DNA of 64,000 nt from Chitinophagales bacterium (GCA_016787045.1 JAEUVA010000002.1:1-64000); one strand, 5' to 3'; shown: positions 57,001-63,554, counted from the first letter of the stretch. Notes: generated from the letters alone by a model not told the origin. A program made the numbers and translations.

Positions 57001-59559
57001 TCACCAACCAATGGTGGCAGTACACCTACTTATCAATGGAAAGTGAATGGCAACAATGCGGGTACCAATAGCGCCACTTTCACTACGGTTTCATTAGCCA
57101 ATGGCGATTTAGTAACCTGTGAGTTGACAAGCAGTGCAACCTGCCCAAGTGTGCCTACGGCTACTTCAAACACTGTTACTATGACTGTGAATAGTGCGGT
57201 AACACCTTTAGTTTCTGTAAGCGCAAGTGTAAATAACATTTGTGCCGGTACATCGGTTACTTTTACAGCCACTCCATCAAATGGTGGCACTACACCTTCT
57301 TATCAGTGGAAAGTAAATGGCAATAACACCGGTACCAATAGCAATACTTTTGTTTCTACCACTCTGGCAAATAACGATGTTGTAACCGTTGTTATGACTA
57401 GTAACGCAGCGTGTGCTGCTCCGGTTACTGCCACATCTAATGCGGTAACCATGGTAGTAACTCCAAATGTGGCACCAACTATAACAATAACCGGAAACGG
57501 TGCTGTTTGTGCGGGTGCTGTGGTTAACTATAGCGCTACCATTACCAATGGCGGAGCTGCTCCAGTTTACCAATGGAAAGTAAACGGAAACAATGCAGGA
57601 ACAAACAACGCTGCTTTCTCTACTTCATCATTAACCAATGGTGATGTGGTAACGTGTGTGCTAACCTCTTCGGCTAATTGTGCTTCACCGGTTTCAGCTA
57701 CATCTAATCAAATTACTCAAGTGGTCAATGCCAATATTACTCCTTCTGTTAGCATCAGCACGCCAAGTACTACAATATGCAGCGGTGCCTCAGTTACGTT
57801 TACAGCAACAGCTACCAACGGAGGTAATGCTCCTGCATATCAGTGGAAAGTAAATGGCAACAATGCCGGTACTAACTCAGCTACATTTACATCTTCAGCA
57901 CTTGCAAGTGGCGATGTAGTGAGCGTAGTGATGACCAGCAATGCCGCTTGCTTAACTACAGCTACTGCGTTATCTAACACAATAACCATTACTGTAGTAA
58001 CTGCCGCTGCGCCTACCATCAATATTTCTGCTAGTGCTACAGCAATCTGTGCGGGTACCTCTGTAACCTTTACGGCTACTTCTACCAATGGTGGGTCTGC
58101 TCCGGTTTACCAATGGAAAGTGAACGGGTTTAATGTGGGAACCAACAGCAGCTCATTTGCTTCAAGCACTTTAAGTAACAACGATGTGGTTACTTGTGTG
58201 CTTACTTCAAATTCAAGTTGTGCTATACCAAACACAGCTACTTCAAATAGTGTTACCATAACGGTGAACAGCACTACAGCTCCTACCGTGAGCATTAGCG
58301 CATCACAAAACCCGGTTTGTGTGGGTGGCTCGGTAACCTTTACCGCCACTGCGGCTAACGCAGGTAATGCCCCGGTATATCAATGGAAAGTGAATGGTGC
58401 AAATGCCGGAAGCAACAGCAGTACTTATTCAACTTCTACTCTAAGCGATGGTGACGTAGTACTTTGCGAAGTAACTTCTAACGCGCAATGTACATCTGGC
58501 ACAACTGCTACATCCAATTCGGTAACTATACAAGTAGGTACTGCGGGAGCAGCGGGAGTGAGCATTACTGCATCGGCAACTGTAGTTTGTACAGGTACAG
58601 TGGTTACGTTTACCGCTACACCTGCTAATGGCGGCACGACCCCTGCTTACCAGTGGAAAGTGAATGGTGTAAATGCCGGAACCAACTCACCGGTGTACAA
58701 CAGTACAACGTTGAGTAACAACGATGTGGTAGTTTGTGAAATGACCAGCAGCAATACCTGCGCTTCGCCACAAACCGCTACATCTAACAGTATAACTATA
58801 GCTGTATATGCTCAGGTTACGCCTACTGTAACCATTACGCCTAACCCTTCTGCTAATGTATGCGCTGGTACCACGGTAGTATTTACCGCTACCGCCACCA
58901 ACGCGGGCACCTCTCCGGTATATCAGTGGAAACTGAATGGTGCAAACGTAGGCGTAGGTGGAGCAATATACTCTAACAGCGGCCTTGCCGATAATGATGT
59001 GGTTACTGTACAGTTAACCAGCAATGCTACTTGTGTAACCACACCAACTGTATTATCACCATCGGTAGTTATGAATGTGAACCCCATACCAGCCAAGCCA
59101 ACAGTTTCGGTGAATGGCAATGTGCTCACCAGCAGCGCAGTGAGTGGTAACCAGTGGTTGCAAACCGGTAGCCCCATTACCGGAGCCATCAACCAAAGCT
59201 ATACCGCTGTTACTTCCGGTTGGTATAGCGTACAAGTGAATGATGTTAACGGTTGTAGCAATCGCTCAGACTCTGTACAGGTAACAGTTACCGGAATAGA
59301 AGATGTAGTAATTAGCGAAGTAGTGAACGTGTATCCTAATCCATTTACCGATGAGTTGATGGTGCAAATCAGCACTGATGTGAAATCGGTAGAAGGATGG
59401 ACACTGACTATTACCGATATTGCCGGAAGATTGATTAACTCAACAAAAATTCATGAAATGACCACCGGACTAGATATGAAAGAACAAGCTGCCGGAGTGT
59501 ATTTTGTACGGATATCTAACAACCATCAACACCATGTGGTGCGAGTGGTGAAGCAATAA
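45064..59559 (+). CDS. Giant (4,831-residue) repetitive surface protein with type A T9SS sorting tail
   Basis: A single uninterrupted frame of 14.5 kb. The signal peptide is residues 1-20 (ending FTSFAQ). Residues 21-~2705 hold 28 modules of ~95 residues with the core PNGGETW...NITWNS...VxIEYSxNNGxTWT...YxWTVPNxPSxQALVRVSN...SNAxFTI, similar to the Kre9/KNH-type Ig-like group. One PKD-like module follows (SPDTTICQG; ~2706-2780). Then come 21 Ig-like modules averaging exactly 90 residues, with VCAGxxVTFTATxTNGG, YQWKVNG, SNxxC and ATSNxxTxTV. After a short beta module the chain ends in VYPNPFTDELMVQIS...TDIAGRLI...GVYFVRI, the type A Por_Secre_tail. Expected: export by T9SS and attachment to the surface, as an adhesin or matrix protein. 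A terminator follows. Confidence 0.93.
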   Translation: MKKILFFFLSAFAVFTSFAQSVTVTQPNGGETLYGCQTYQIRWTATGVSNFWNIEYSLNNGSTWTTDATNLSVTPSGGFYTYNWTVPAITSAQCLVRVTDFSDNLKTDQSNAVFTVAQAIVVTAPNGGETWQGLTNQSITWNSPGTSGPFNIAYSTNNGTSWTNIQTSYSGNSLTWTVPNIPSTQALIRVQNTSNTCQTDNSNANFTISAATPVVTAPNGGQVWTIGTLQNITWTPSTYYSNVDIEYSTNNGSTWTTIVTNDANDGTYSWTIPNAPTSQALVRVSNNANPAINDVSNAVFSIVPGSVTITQPNGGETLYGCQSYQIRWTASGTSNFWNIEYSLNNGATWTSEATNLSIAPSGGIYIYGWTVPTVTSNQVLVRVTDFNDNAKTDVSNAVFTIAAAITVTFPNGGESLQGLTSQTITWNSPGTVGPFPIQYSVNNGTNWTTIASSVSGNTYVWTVPNNPSALALVRVLNQNNTCQQDQSNANFTITPATPIMTLPNGGESLVVGTSYNITWNSSTYYSTVNIEYSTNNGSTWTPIATADPNDGTYTWTVPNTPTSQAIVRVSNNANPSVNDVSNAVFSIVPGSVTVTAPNGGELYYSCRTYSITWTAVGTSNFWNLDYSLNNGATWISIATNLSVSPSGGTYTYNWVVPFVASTQALVRVRDFNDLAKTDVSNANFTIQYPITVLTNNGGSTWQGNTVQNITWTAAGLISGTLTLEYSINNGTTWTTISSGETNDGTYNWTVPNTPSTQALIRVRDNTNTCQNDISDAVFTISEPTPILTAPNGGETWTVNSSRSITWNSNSFYSTVNLDYSINNGSTWTNIATGVSNTGSYSWLIPYTPSAQALVRASNSANTAINDVSNAVFTILMPTPVLIAPNGGETWNVATTQNITWNSTTFVSNVRIEYSIDNGVTYNLITSSTPNTGSYAWTIPATPSTQALVRIFNTLSGATTVGDTSNGVFTIANPAIAVTNPTAATQWQVGQSVTLQWTNGAGISSVRLEYSTNGGTTWTLITSSTSTTSTGGSYAWTVPNIPGTQNVIKVSNTANLSVNGSSPFFTVLPPMTVTLPNGGEVLNGCQTYAIQLTKTPFLTTGWIQVEYTLDGGANWINFSNPSNNGLTTQTVNWSVPNLPTNIASIRAFFSNTPAARDSSDGYFTINLSNDITVLTPAAPVNYTPGQTVTISWSNTANVSGLFTLAWRDSLGNFSTIASSVSGNNYIWTVPNTPGNANRFRVRDSGNSCREDLSDTTFRILPNSPLLTYPNGGEVFDVNDAVTITWNTATYYTPLRLEYSTNNGFTWNLIVSSTSNSGSYSWTVPNAISTQCLVRAQSTTNLFLGDTSNAFFTIRRPVQLLTPLATDTFIACNSIPYSFRKGANVGTLYSVFASTDNGANWTQVITNAALANGAYTESNSFTVPVANYVGPMKIRVVTSFGSVYADTLAYNFYIKPFTGINVVTPNGGQTFNAGTQQLIGWNNTLGLTSFNLQYSQDGGTNWSNIASSVGCCSYTWTVPNVNSNQVLVRVRDQSNTCRADSSNAFFTIIPTAPILISPNGGEVLSVGTTPNITWNSATFFSAVRLAYSIDNGVNWILITSSTPNTGSYSWTVPNGVSTQCLVRASNVSDTTWFDVSNAVFTINQPKPVLISPNGGEVYDINTAYSINWNSSTVNSTTVRLEYSINSGLTWATIVSSTTNNGSYSWTAPAVPSNQCLVRIVNLSFPAQMDTSDNVFTILTPVQVLYPNLTSDSLKSCQTVSVTFRKNFNNSGTYYFYYTLDNGAVWNFVNSNTFASTTSGSFSWTVPQVAGSNNARVKISQSSDPYNTSTIYQDSSDQVFSIKMPVADITVTAPNGGQVINALTNYTITWTNGATASGLYRIRYRNSAGSNTTIASNITGNAYIWSVPNLVGDYKIWVEDQNNTCKFDTSDAFFTINPATPVLTAPNGGEFWGAGTSQNITWTTNTIYSGATVRLDYSLDSGLTWNLIQTGLSNTGSYNWTVPNVQSNLALVRISTVGTVNLTDVSNAIFTIGYPTPVLTTPNSGTFEYGEPISIGWTPSSFNSTTVRLEYSVDSGTTWTLITTQTTSAGSYAWNAPYITSTAKFFIRVMNTLNLSVWDANNNPLSINRPVRLNVMNTPTTLTGCQTYTFNVSRTPYYSSTLYIQYSTNGGATWTTATTISSGGAVTQNATWTVPNISSPNTIFNAYFINNPSYNDTADANVVINPDYPIAVTAPNSNVQLIPGQLFTISWSNTANVSGLYRIQLWNGGSLTSTLATNITGNNWVWTVPNSPGTNWKIRVLDDQATCKFDSSDVSFTIVPKTPLLTAPNGGQTWWAGQTQAITWDNTTFYDNVRLDYSLDNGFTWINITTATANDGSESWTLPWTITRSTQALVRVSNAVNLSLNDVSDAVFTINPAIRILTPNGGLQLGACTNSSISFEHSPQIQTNGWTFRIEYSLNNGVNWTTLITNQSPQTSSLTTYNYSIPNSSSTQYVARVSVTSVSSYNDVSDSLNTIKPAVTIIQPNFGGVLQVGSTYQIKWSSDGISNLYNLYYSTTGYAGPYSTIQLNYNTATNQYNWTVPNTPSNNCYLVIQDATAACKSDTSNLAFIISSTSSQITVTAPNGGDSLSGCQSYNITWTDAGANGPYNVAYTTDGAASYNTIATNVSGTSYNWVVPNNINSSNVLVRVQSAGTPTVFDLSNALFTIQNGKVIASPDTTICQGQSAQLMATGGNGIYSWTPSATLSNPNIPNPVATPSVTTTYTATSNNSGCILSDTARVTVIPGGVVAPTVSIAVSPSTGICSGTSVTFSATATNGGGSPIYQWKKNGTNVGTNSSTYTTNTIANNDQITCVMTSSAACVSPLSATSNAITMTVFPTVAPSVSISASSTNVCTGANITFTATATNGGGSPVYQWKLNGNNVGTNSATYSNNALANNDIVVCQLTSSANCATPVTVTSNSLVITVNSFVTPSITISVPSTTVCSGQSVVFSSSITNGGAAPVYQWKKNGSNVGTGLSTYTTSTLANNDVITCELTSNAACPSPATVTSNSLTMSVVSSAVPSVSVSASATNVCAGTTVLFTATPTNGGSTPSYQWKVNGNNTGTNSATYSTNALANNDVVTVVMTSNFACVSPTSATSTGITMTVNPTSAPTVSIAALPSGAVCTGTSVTFTATASNAGGTPSYQWKVNGSNVGGNSSTYNSSSLVSSDVVTCVVTSSSTCASPNTATSNAVTMTVNSNVVPTISINTSNTNVCAGANVVFTSTITNGGTTPVYQWRRNGTVVGTNSASYSSTTLSNNDVITCRLTSNAACVTPDSAISNAVTMTINPVVAPSVTIATTTTTVCAGTLVNFTATPTNGGSNPAYQWKVNGSNVGTNSNTFSSSTLANNDAVSVVLTSNATCASPVSATSNTLNMTVNPNVTPTVSINASATSICTGGSVTFTASATNGGASPVYQWRVNGSPSGTNSNTFTTTTLANSDVVTCVLTSNATCATTTTANSNAITITVNSAVTPSVTIATGSSTICSGTSVTFTATPTNGGGTPAYQWRVNGNNVGTNSASYTTNTLTNSDVVSAVLTSNANCASPASVTSNSITMTVTPSVTPSVSISASSTNICAGTSVTFTATPTNGGTTPSYQWKVNGSNAGTNSATFSSSTLNNNDLISVVMTSNASCASPVSVTSNAIAITVNSLSAPTISISTGANTVCAGANVTFNATVTNAGSSPVYQWKVNGNNAGTNAASFSTTALVSGDVVSCQFTSTSPCAGTTTVSSNNVTMTVNPSVAPAVSISASATNICAGASVTFTATPTNGGSTPAYQWKVNGNNAGTNSATFTTSTLVNNDVVTVVLTSNATCAVPATATSNSVTITVGSNATPTINISTASTSICAGANVTFNATITNGGSNPAYQWKVNGNNAGTNAPSFTSNTLPNGAVVSCVLTSNASCVTQSTANSNNITLTVSPVVTPAVSISASSSTICAGVSVTFTASPTNGGSTPTYQWKVNGNNAGTNSATFTTVSLANGDLVTCELTSSATCPSVPTATSNTVTMTVNSAVTPLVSVSASVNNICAGTSVTFTATPSNGGTTPSYQWKVNGNNTGTNSNTFVSTTLANNDVVTVVMTSNAACAAPVTATSNAVTMVVTPNVAPTITITGNGAVCAGAVVNYSATITNGGAAPVYQWKVNGNNAGTNNAAFSTSSLTNGDVVTCVLTSSANCASPVSATSNQITQVVNANITPSVSISTPSTTICSGASVTFTATATNGGNAPAYQWKVNGNNAGTNSATFTSSALASGDVVSVVMTSNAACLTTATALSNTITITVVTAAAPTINISASATAICAGTSVTFTATSTNGGSAPVYQWKVNGFNVGTNSSSFASSTLSNNDVVTCVLTSNSSCAIPNTATSNSVTITVNSTTAPTVSISASQNPVCVGGSVTFTATAANAGNAPVYQWKVNGANAGSNSSTYSTSTLSDGDVVLCEVTSNAQCTSGTTATSNSVTIQVGTAGAAGVSITASATVVCTGTVVTFTATPANGGTTPAYQWKVNGVNAGTNSPVYNSTTLSNNDVVVCEMTSSNTCASPQTATSNSITIAVYAQVTPTVTITPNPSANVCAGTTVVFTATATNAGTSPVYQWKLNGANVGVGGAIYSNSGLADNDVVTVQLTSNATCVTTPTVLSPSVVMNVNPIPAKPTVSVNGNVLTSSAVSGNQWLQTGSPITGAINQSYTAVTSGWYSVQVNDVNGCSNRSDSVQVTVTGIEDVVISEVVNVYPNPFTDELMVQISTDVKSVEGWTLTITDIAGRLINSTKIHEMTTGLDMKEQAAGVYFVRISNNHQHHVVRVVKQ
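45124..53178 (+). repeat. Array 1: 28 PNGGE/YSxNNGxTW modules in an A-B-C super-repeat
   Basis: Each module is ~285 bases. By their cysteines they fall into three kinds. A has one Cys near the front (GCQTY, SCRTY, SCQTV). B has one Cys near the end (NTCQTD, NTCKFD, ATCKFD). C has neither, or only a QCLVR Cys. The order is A-B-C, A-B-C, A-B-C-C-C, A-B-C, A-B-C-C, A-B-C-C, A-B-C, A-B, A. Codon choices differ between copies, so the array is old. Confidence 0.8.
53413..59082 (+). repeat. Array 2: 21 Ig-like YQWK modules
   Basis: 5,670 bases for 21 copies gives exactly 270 bases (90 residues) on average. All copies keep the VC(A/S/T)G cysteine and the SN/S-x-x-C cysteine, the NGG, YQW(K/R) and NG motifs. 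Copies are near-identical in protein in places but differ at many third codon positions. Confidence 0.88.
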
Positions 59560-59584
59560 CCCCACTACTGCTAACCTGGTAGTT

Positions 59585-59616
59585 AAGCCGCTCAAGCAAT
59601 TGGGCGGCTTTTTTAT
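59585..59616 (+). terminator. Rho-independent terminator after the giant gene
   Basis: AAGCCGCTC (59585-59593) pairs with GGGCGGCTT (59602-59610; one T-G pair) around an eight-base loop, followed by TTTTTTATTT. It lies 26 bases past the stop and could also serve the convergent operon. Confidence 0.75.
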
Positions 59617-59645
59617 TTAGTATAGTATAATTATGGAGTTTTTGG

Positions 59646-60212
59646 TTACCTCTTCGTTTGCATAGCGAATGCTTGCAACGATTCACAGTGATAATCTACA
59701 AGTGATATTTCTACTTCTTTTAATTTCTGCTCATCGCCCACATATACGGTAATCATACCGGCATTTTTGCCAAACTGCATATCGCTGCCGGTATCGCCAA
59801 TCATAATGCTTTTAGAAAAATCAATTTCAGGAAAATCTTTTTTGGCTTGCTTGGCCATGCCCGTTGCCGGTTTGCGCAGGTGCTTGGTATCGTTGGCAAT
59901 CAAATCTGTTGCGGCATAAATGGCATGTATGCGTCCACCGTATTTGCGAACTTCACGAAGCATTTCAGCATGTATATATTCTAAATCTTCATTGCTCATT
60001 AATGCTTTGCCTACGCCTTGCTGGTTGGTCACTACAATAATTCTCCTAAATATATGCGATAAATCTTTTAGCGCATCCAGCACACCCTCCAAGAAAAAAA
60101 ACTCTTCCCACTTTTTTACATAGTCGTTGGGATAATGAAGATTAATGACTCCATCGCGGTCTAAAAACAGCGTCCAGGTTTTATCAATTGGCAGTTGGTT
60201 GAGCGGAGTCAT
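59646..60212 (-). CDS. HAD-IIIA family phosphatase (GmhB/HisB-like) without the zinc loop
   Basis: A 188-residue HAD phosphatase. Motif I is FLDRDGVIN with Asp18 and Asp20, motif II VTNQQGVGK, motif III RKPATGMAKQA, and motif IV MIGDTGSDMQFGKNAG. This order matches D-glycero-D-manno-heptose-1,7-bisphosphate 7-phosphatase and histidinol-phosphatase. Those enzymes usually carry a Cys-x-His...Cys-x-Cys zinc loop before motif III. Here that region reads YAATDLIANDTKHLRKP with no Cys, so the substrate may differ. The start codon abuts the mutS stop with no gap, so it is the last gene of a pth-mutS-HAD unit. Confidence 0.8.
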   Translation of the reverse strand: MTPLNQLPIDKTWTLFLDRDGVINLHYPNDYVKKWEEFFFLEGVLDALKDLSHIFRRIIVVTNQQGVGKALMSNEDLEYIHAEMLREVRKYGGRIHAIYAATDLIANDTKHLRKPATGMAKQAKKDFPEIDFSKSIMIGDTGSDMQFGKNAGMITVYVGDEQKLKEVEISLVDYHCESLQAFAMQTKR

Positions 60213-62831
60213 CTACTCTTGAGATAGTATTTTTTTTAATTCATTCAGTTTCATGATGGCTTCTACGGGTGTAATTGCGTTTATCTCTACTTTTTCTAAC
60301 TCAGCAGCCAGTTGCTTCATTTTAGGATCGCTCACATCAAAAAAACTGAGTTGAAAATTTTGAGCAGGCATTTTCTTAACGGCACTTTTTACATCGGTAT
60401 GTTGTTGTCGCTGGCTTTCTAATTCGTACAGCATTTCTTTTGCACGCTCAACTATTTCTTTGGGCATGCCTGCCATTTTGGCTACGTGTATGCCAAAGCT
60501 GTGCTCGGTACCCCCCTCCACTAACTTTCGTAAAAAAATCACTTTAGTTCCGGTTTCTTTCACACTCACATGAAAGTTTTTGATGCGAGGATATTTTTCG
60601 GCTAGCTCGTTCAGTTCATGGTAGTGTGTGGCAAAGAGGGTGCGGGGTTTTGCCTGGTTATTATTGTGCAGGTATTCTGCTAAACTCCAGGCAATGGATA
60701 TGCCATCGTAGGTAGATGTACCTCTGCCTATTTCATCTAAAAGAATTAAGCTGCGTGGTGAGAGGTTGTTCATAATGCTGGCGGTCTCATTCATTTCCAC
60801 CATAAAAGTGGACTCACCGGCACTGAGGTTATCACTGGCGCCTACACGCGTAAATATTTTGTCCACCAATCCAATTTTTGCAACGGCAGCCGGAACAAAA
60901 CTTCCCATTTGAGCCATTAGTGCTATGAGAGCAGTTTGCCGAAGTAAGGCACTTTTACCGCTCATGTTTGGTCCGGTAATAATCAGTACTTGTTGCGTTT
61001 CGGCATCTAACAGCACATCGTTTGCAATATATTTTTCGCTAACGGCTAACTGTTGCTCTATCACCGGATGGCGCCCATCTTTAATTTCAATAATGTATGA
61101 TTCATTGATTTCGGGCTTAGTGTAGTTTTGTTGTACCGCTACTTCGGCCATACTGAGCAACACATCTATTTGCGCAATGGCTATTGCGTTTTGCTGAATG
61201 GATACTACATAGTCTTTTGCATAGAGTACCAACAGGCGAAACAGTTGCTCTTCAAGCGCTTGAATTTTTTCTTCCGCCCCCAGTACCTTTTGCTCGTATT
61301 CTTTTAGTTCTTCGGTAATATACCGCTCGGCATTAGACAAGGTTTGCTTGCGAATCCAGTCAGATGGTACTTTATGCTTGTGTGTATGTGTTACCTCTAA
61401 AAAATATCCAAACACATTGTTGAATCCCACTTTTAGCGAACTGATGCCGGTGCGTTGTTGTTCTTTTTGTTGTATGCCGGTAATGTATTCTTTACTGTTG
61501 TTTTTGATGAGGCGCAAATCATCTAACTCAACATTAAATCCGCTCTTGATAAAATTTCCTTTGGCAATCACCGGTCCGGCTTCCTCAGCTACTTCGCTTT
61601 CGATCTTATCGATCAATTCTTGCAAGATTTGTAACTGGCCGGCTAACTTTATCAGTTCTGTATTGTTGGATTGGGTTAACAAAGTTTGAATAGGAGAGAT
61701 GGCCTGTAACGCGCGCTTGAGTTGCAGCATCTCGCGCGGGTTTACTTTCTCTAAACTCACTTTTGAAATCAAACGCTCCAAATCGCCAATAGTGCGGATA
61801 TGTTTTTTGAGTTCGTCTGCCAGCGAATTTTGTTCAACAAAACTAGCTACTGCATTTTGCCTCTGTGCAATTTGATTTCTATCTATTAGCGGCATTACCA
61901 TCCAGCGTTTCAACAATCGCGCACCCATGGGCGAGGTGGTATGGTCTAATACTTCTAACAATGATTTACCGCCTGGATGCGGGGAGTATATCAACTCTAA
62001 ATTGCGGATGGTAAACCGGTCTAACCAAACGTACTGCTCACTATTTAGTTTGGTAATTTTGTTAATGTGCGATAAGTTGTTGTGCTCCGTATCTTTAAGA
62101 TATTGAATAGCAGCACCGGCAGCTATGATGCTGGTTTGTTCGTCTTCTATACCAAATCCTTTAAGCGAGTTGGTGCCAAATAGTTTGAGAAGAGTTTCTA
62201 ACCCATAGTCGTAGGTGTACACCCAGTCCTCTAACTTAAATGCATAATACTTTGAGCCAAACTGCTGAACAAAATCCTTCTGTTTGTTTTTCGGGTACAA
62301 CACTTCAGAAGGAGCAAAGCTCTGCAACATTTTTTCAGCGTATGCCGCATTACCTTCTGCAATAAAAAACTCACCGGTACTAATATCAATAAAAGCAAGA
62401 CCATACATATCGCGGTCTATGTGTACAGAGGCCAAGAAGTTGTTGCTCTTAGCTTGTAAGATGTTATCGCCCAGCGCTACTCCGGGGGTAACCATTTCGG
62501 TAACTCCTCTCTTAACAATGCCTTTGGCAAATTTGGGGTCTTCTATCTGGTCGCACACGGCTACCCGGTGCCCGGCACGCACTAACTTGGGCAAGTAGGT
62601 ATCTAACGCATGGTATGGAAAACCGGCCAGTTCTACTTCGCTGGCTTTGCCATTACTCCGCTTGGTTAATGTGATGCCCAAAACAGCCGATGCAGTGCGG
62701 GCATCTGAGGCAAATGTTTCGTAAAAATCACCTACTCTAAACAGCAAAATGGCATCCGGATACTTGGCTTTGAAGCTATTGTATTGCTTCATAAGCGGAG
62801 TTTCGGTTTCGCTGGTAGCGCTCTTAATCAT
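60213..62831 (-). CDS. mutS: DNA mismatch repair ATPase MutS
   Basis: A MutS1 protein of 872 residues from the chosen start. It binds mismatches and couples to MutL through ATP. The mismatch-recognition motif is LLFRVGDFYETF with the Phe-x-Glu (FYE) near residue 32, matching the E. coli GDFYELF. Walker A is GPNMSGKS at 620-627, and the later LLDEIGRGTSTYDG and ATHYHELNEL are the Walker B and His-loop regions. The longest frame starts at 62909, but the N-terminal homology begins at MIKSATSETETPLMKQY, so 62831 (or 62849) is more likely. A -7-like element at 62878-62885 agrees with this. Confidence 0.95.
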   Translation of the reverse strand: MIKSATSETETPLMKQYNSFKAKYPDAILLFRVGDFYETFASDARTASAVLGITLTKRSNGKASEVELAGFPYHALDTYLPKLVRAGHRVAVCDQIEDPKFAKGIVKRGVTEMVTPGVALGDNILQAKSNNFLASVHIDRDMYGLAFIDISTGEFFIAEGNAAYAEKMLQSFAPSEVLYPKNKQKDFVQQFGSKYYAFKLEDWVYTYDYGLETLLKLFGTNSLKGFGIEDEQTSIIAAGAAIQYLKDTEHNNLSHINKITKLNSEQYVWLDRFTIRNLELIYSPHPGGKSLLEVLDHTTSPMGARLLKRWMVMPLIDRNQIAQRQNAVASFVEQNSLADELKKHIRTIGDLERLISKVSLEKVNPREMLQLKRALQAISPIQTLLTQSNNTELIKLAGQLQILQELIDKIESEVAEEAGPVIAKGNFIKSGFNVELDDLRLIKNNSKEYITGIQQKEQQRTGISSLKVGFNNVFGYFLEVTHTHKHKVPSDWIRKQTLSNAERYITEELKEYEQKVLGAEEKIQALEEQLFRLLVLYAKDYVVSIQQNAIAIAQIDVLLSMAEVAVQQNYTKPEINESYIIEIKDGRHPVIEQQLAVSEKYIANDVLLDAETQQVLIITGPNMSGKSALLRQTALIALMAQMGSFVPAAVAKIGLVDKIFTRVGASDNLSAGESTFMVEMNETASIMNNLSPRSLILLDEIGRGTSTYDGISIAWSLAEYLHNNNQAKPRTLFATHYHELNELAEKYPRIKNFHVSVKETGTKVIFLRKLVEGGTEHSFGIHVAKMAGMPKEIVERAKEMLYELESQRQQHTDVKSAVKKMPAQNFQLSFFDVSDPKMKQLAAELEKVEINAITPVEAIMKLNELKKILSQE

Positions 62832-62877
62832 GCTTCGGTGAACAGCCATTAAACAGGTAGTGTGGTTGCGTGCAGGG

Positions 62878-62885
62878 CAAATGTA
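62878..62885 (-). promoter_or_regulatory. Possible -7 element before mutS
   Basis: Minus-strand TACATTTG matches TAnnTTTG exactly. No TTG is found at the usual distance upstream, so support is partial. An identical element lies before pth. Confidence 0.3.
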
Positions 62886-62960
62886 TTTTTTTGCGCTATT
62901 AGGTGGCATACATCTATATATGCCTAAAGTTGAAAACTATATCAGCTACCTTAAATATAC

Positions 62961-63524
62961 TTACCCCTTGTTGTACTTGCTCATGGCGCGTTCAATGCCT
63001 TCAAACATAAAACTGTTTACCGCTTGTGTGGCAGTCTTTACCTTTTCATTTAATGTTTGCATTTCTTCCGAACTCCATTTCCCCAGCACATAGTTCACTT
63101 GTTTGCCTTTTGCAAATTCATTGCCAATGCCAAACCGTAGCCGGGCATAGTTGTTATTACCCAGCGTAGCATCAATATCTTTTAATCCATTATGGCCTCC
63201 ATCGCTGCCCTTACCCCTAAGCCGAAGGGCGCCAAAAGGTATGGCTAAGTCATCTAACACCACTAAAATGTTTTGTTGAGGGATGTTTAACTCGTTCATC
63301 CAATACCGCACTGCTTTGCCGGAGAGATTCATGTAAGTAGTAGGTTTGATAACAAAAACTCCTTTGCCTCTGCTGCGGTACTCTGCCACAAATGCCAACC
63401 GCTGTAAACTAAATTTTGTGTTGTTGATTAACGCAAGTTCATCTGCAATACTAAAGCCGATGTTGTGGCGGGTATTATCGTATTCTTCTCCTATATTTCC
63501 TAGGCCGGCTATTAAAAAATTCAT
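62961..63524 (-). CDS. pth: Aminoacyl(peptidyl)-tRNA hydrolase
   Basis: A 187-residue bacterial Pth, which frees tRNA from peptidyl-tRNA that drops off ribosomes. The start at 63524 (MNFLIAGLGNIG) is the family N-terminus; a TTG two codons earlier is not needed. Asn10, the catalytic His20 (TRHNIGF), the KPTTYMNLSG segment with Asn68, and VVLDDLAIPFG with the conserved Asp are all present. GSDGGHNGLKDI and RLRFGIG complete the fold. It lies 129 bases upstream of the chosen mutS start on the same strand. Confidence 0.95.
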   Translation of the reverse strand: MNFLIAGLGNIGEEYDNTRHNIGFSIADELALINNTKFSLQRLAFVAEYRSRGKGVFVIKPTTYMNLSGKAVRYWMNELNIPQQNILVVLDDLAIPFGALRLRGKGSDGGHNGLKDIDATLGNNNYARLRFGIGNEFAKGKQVNYVLGKWSSEEMQTLNEKVKTATQAVNSFMFEGIERAMSKYNKG

Positions 63525-63554
63525 GGTCAAATTTGAGCAATACTACTGAGTGCA

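Noticed and set aside
45124-59082. Regular repeats that could suggest a CRISPR array
   Set aside because: The units are 270-285 bases, lie within one open frame and encode conserved protein motifs. There are no short identical repeats with unique spacers and no cas genes.
53259-59192. About twenty regularly spaced minus-strand open frames of 60-90 codons under the giant gene
   Set aside because: Their spacing follows the 270-base module length and their translations are the antisense of the YQWK repeats. They are by-products of the repeat and its codon bias.
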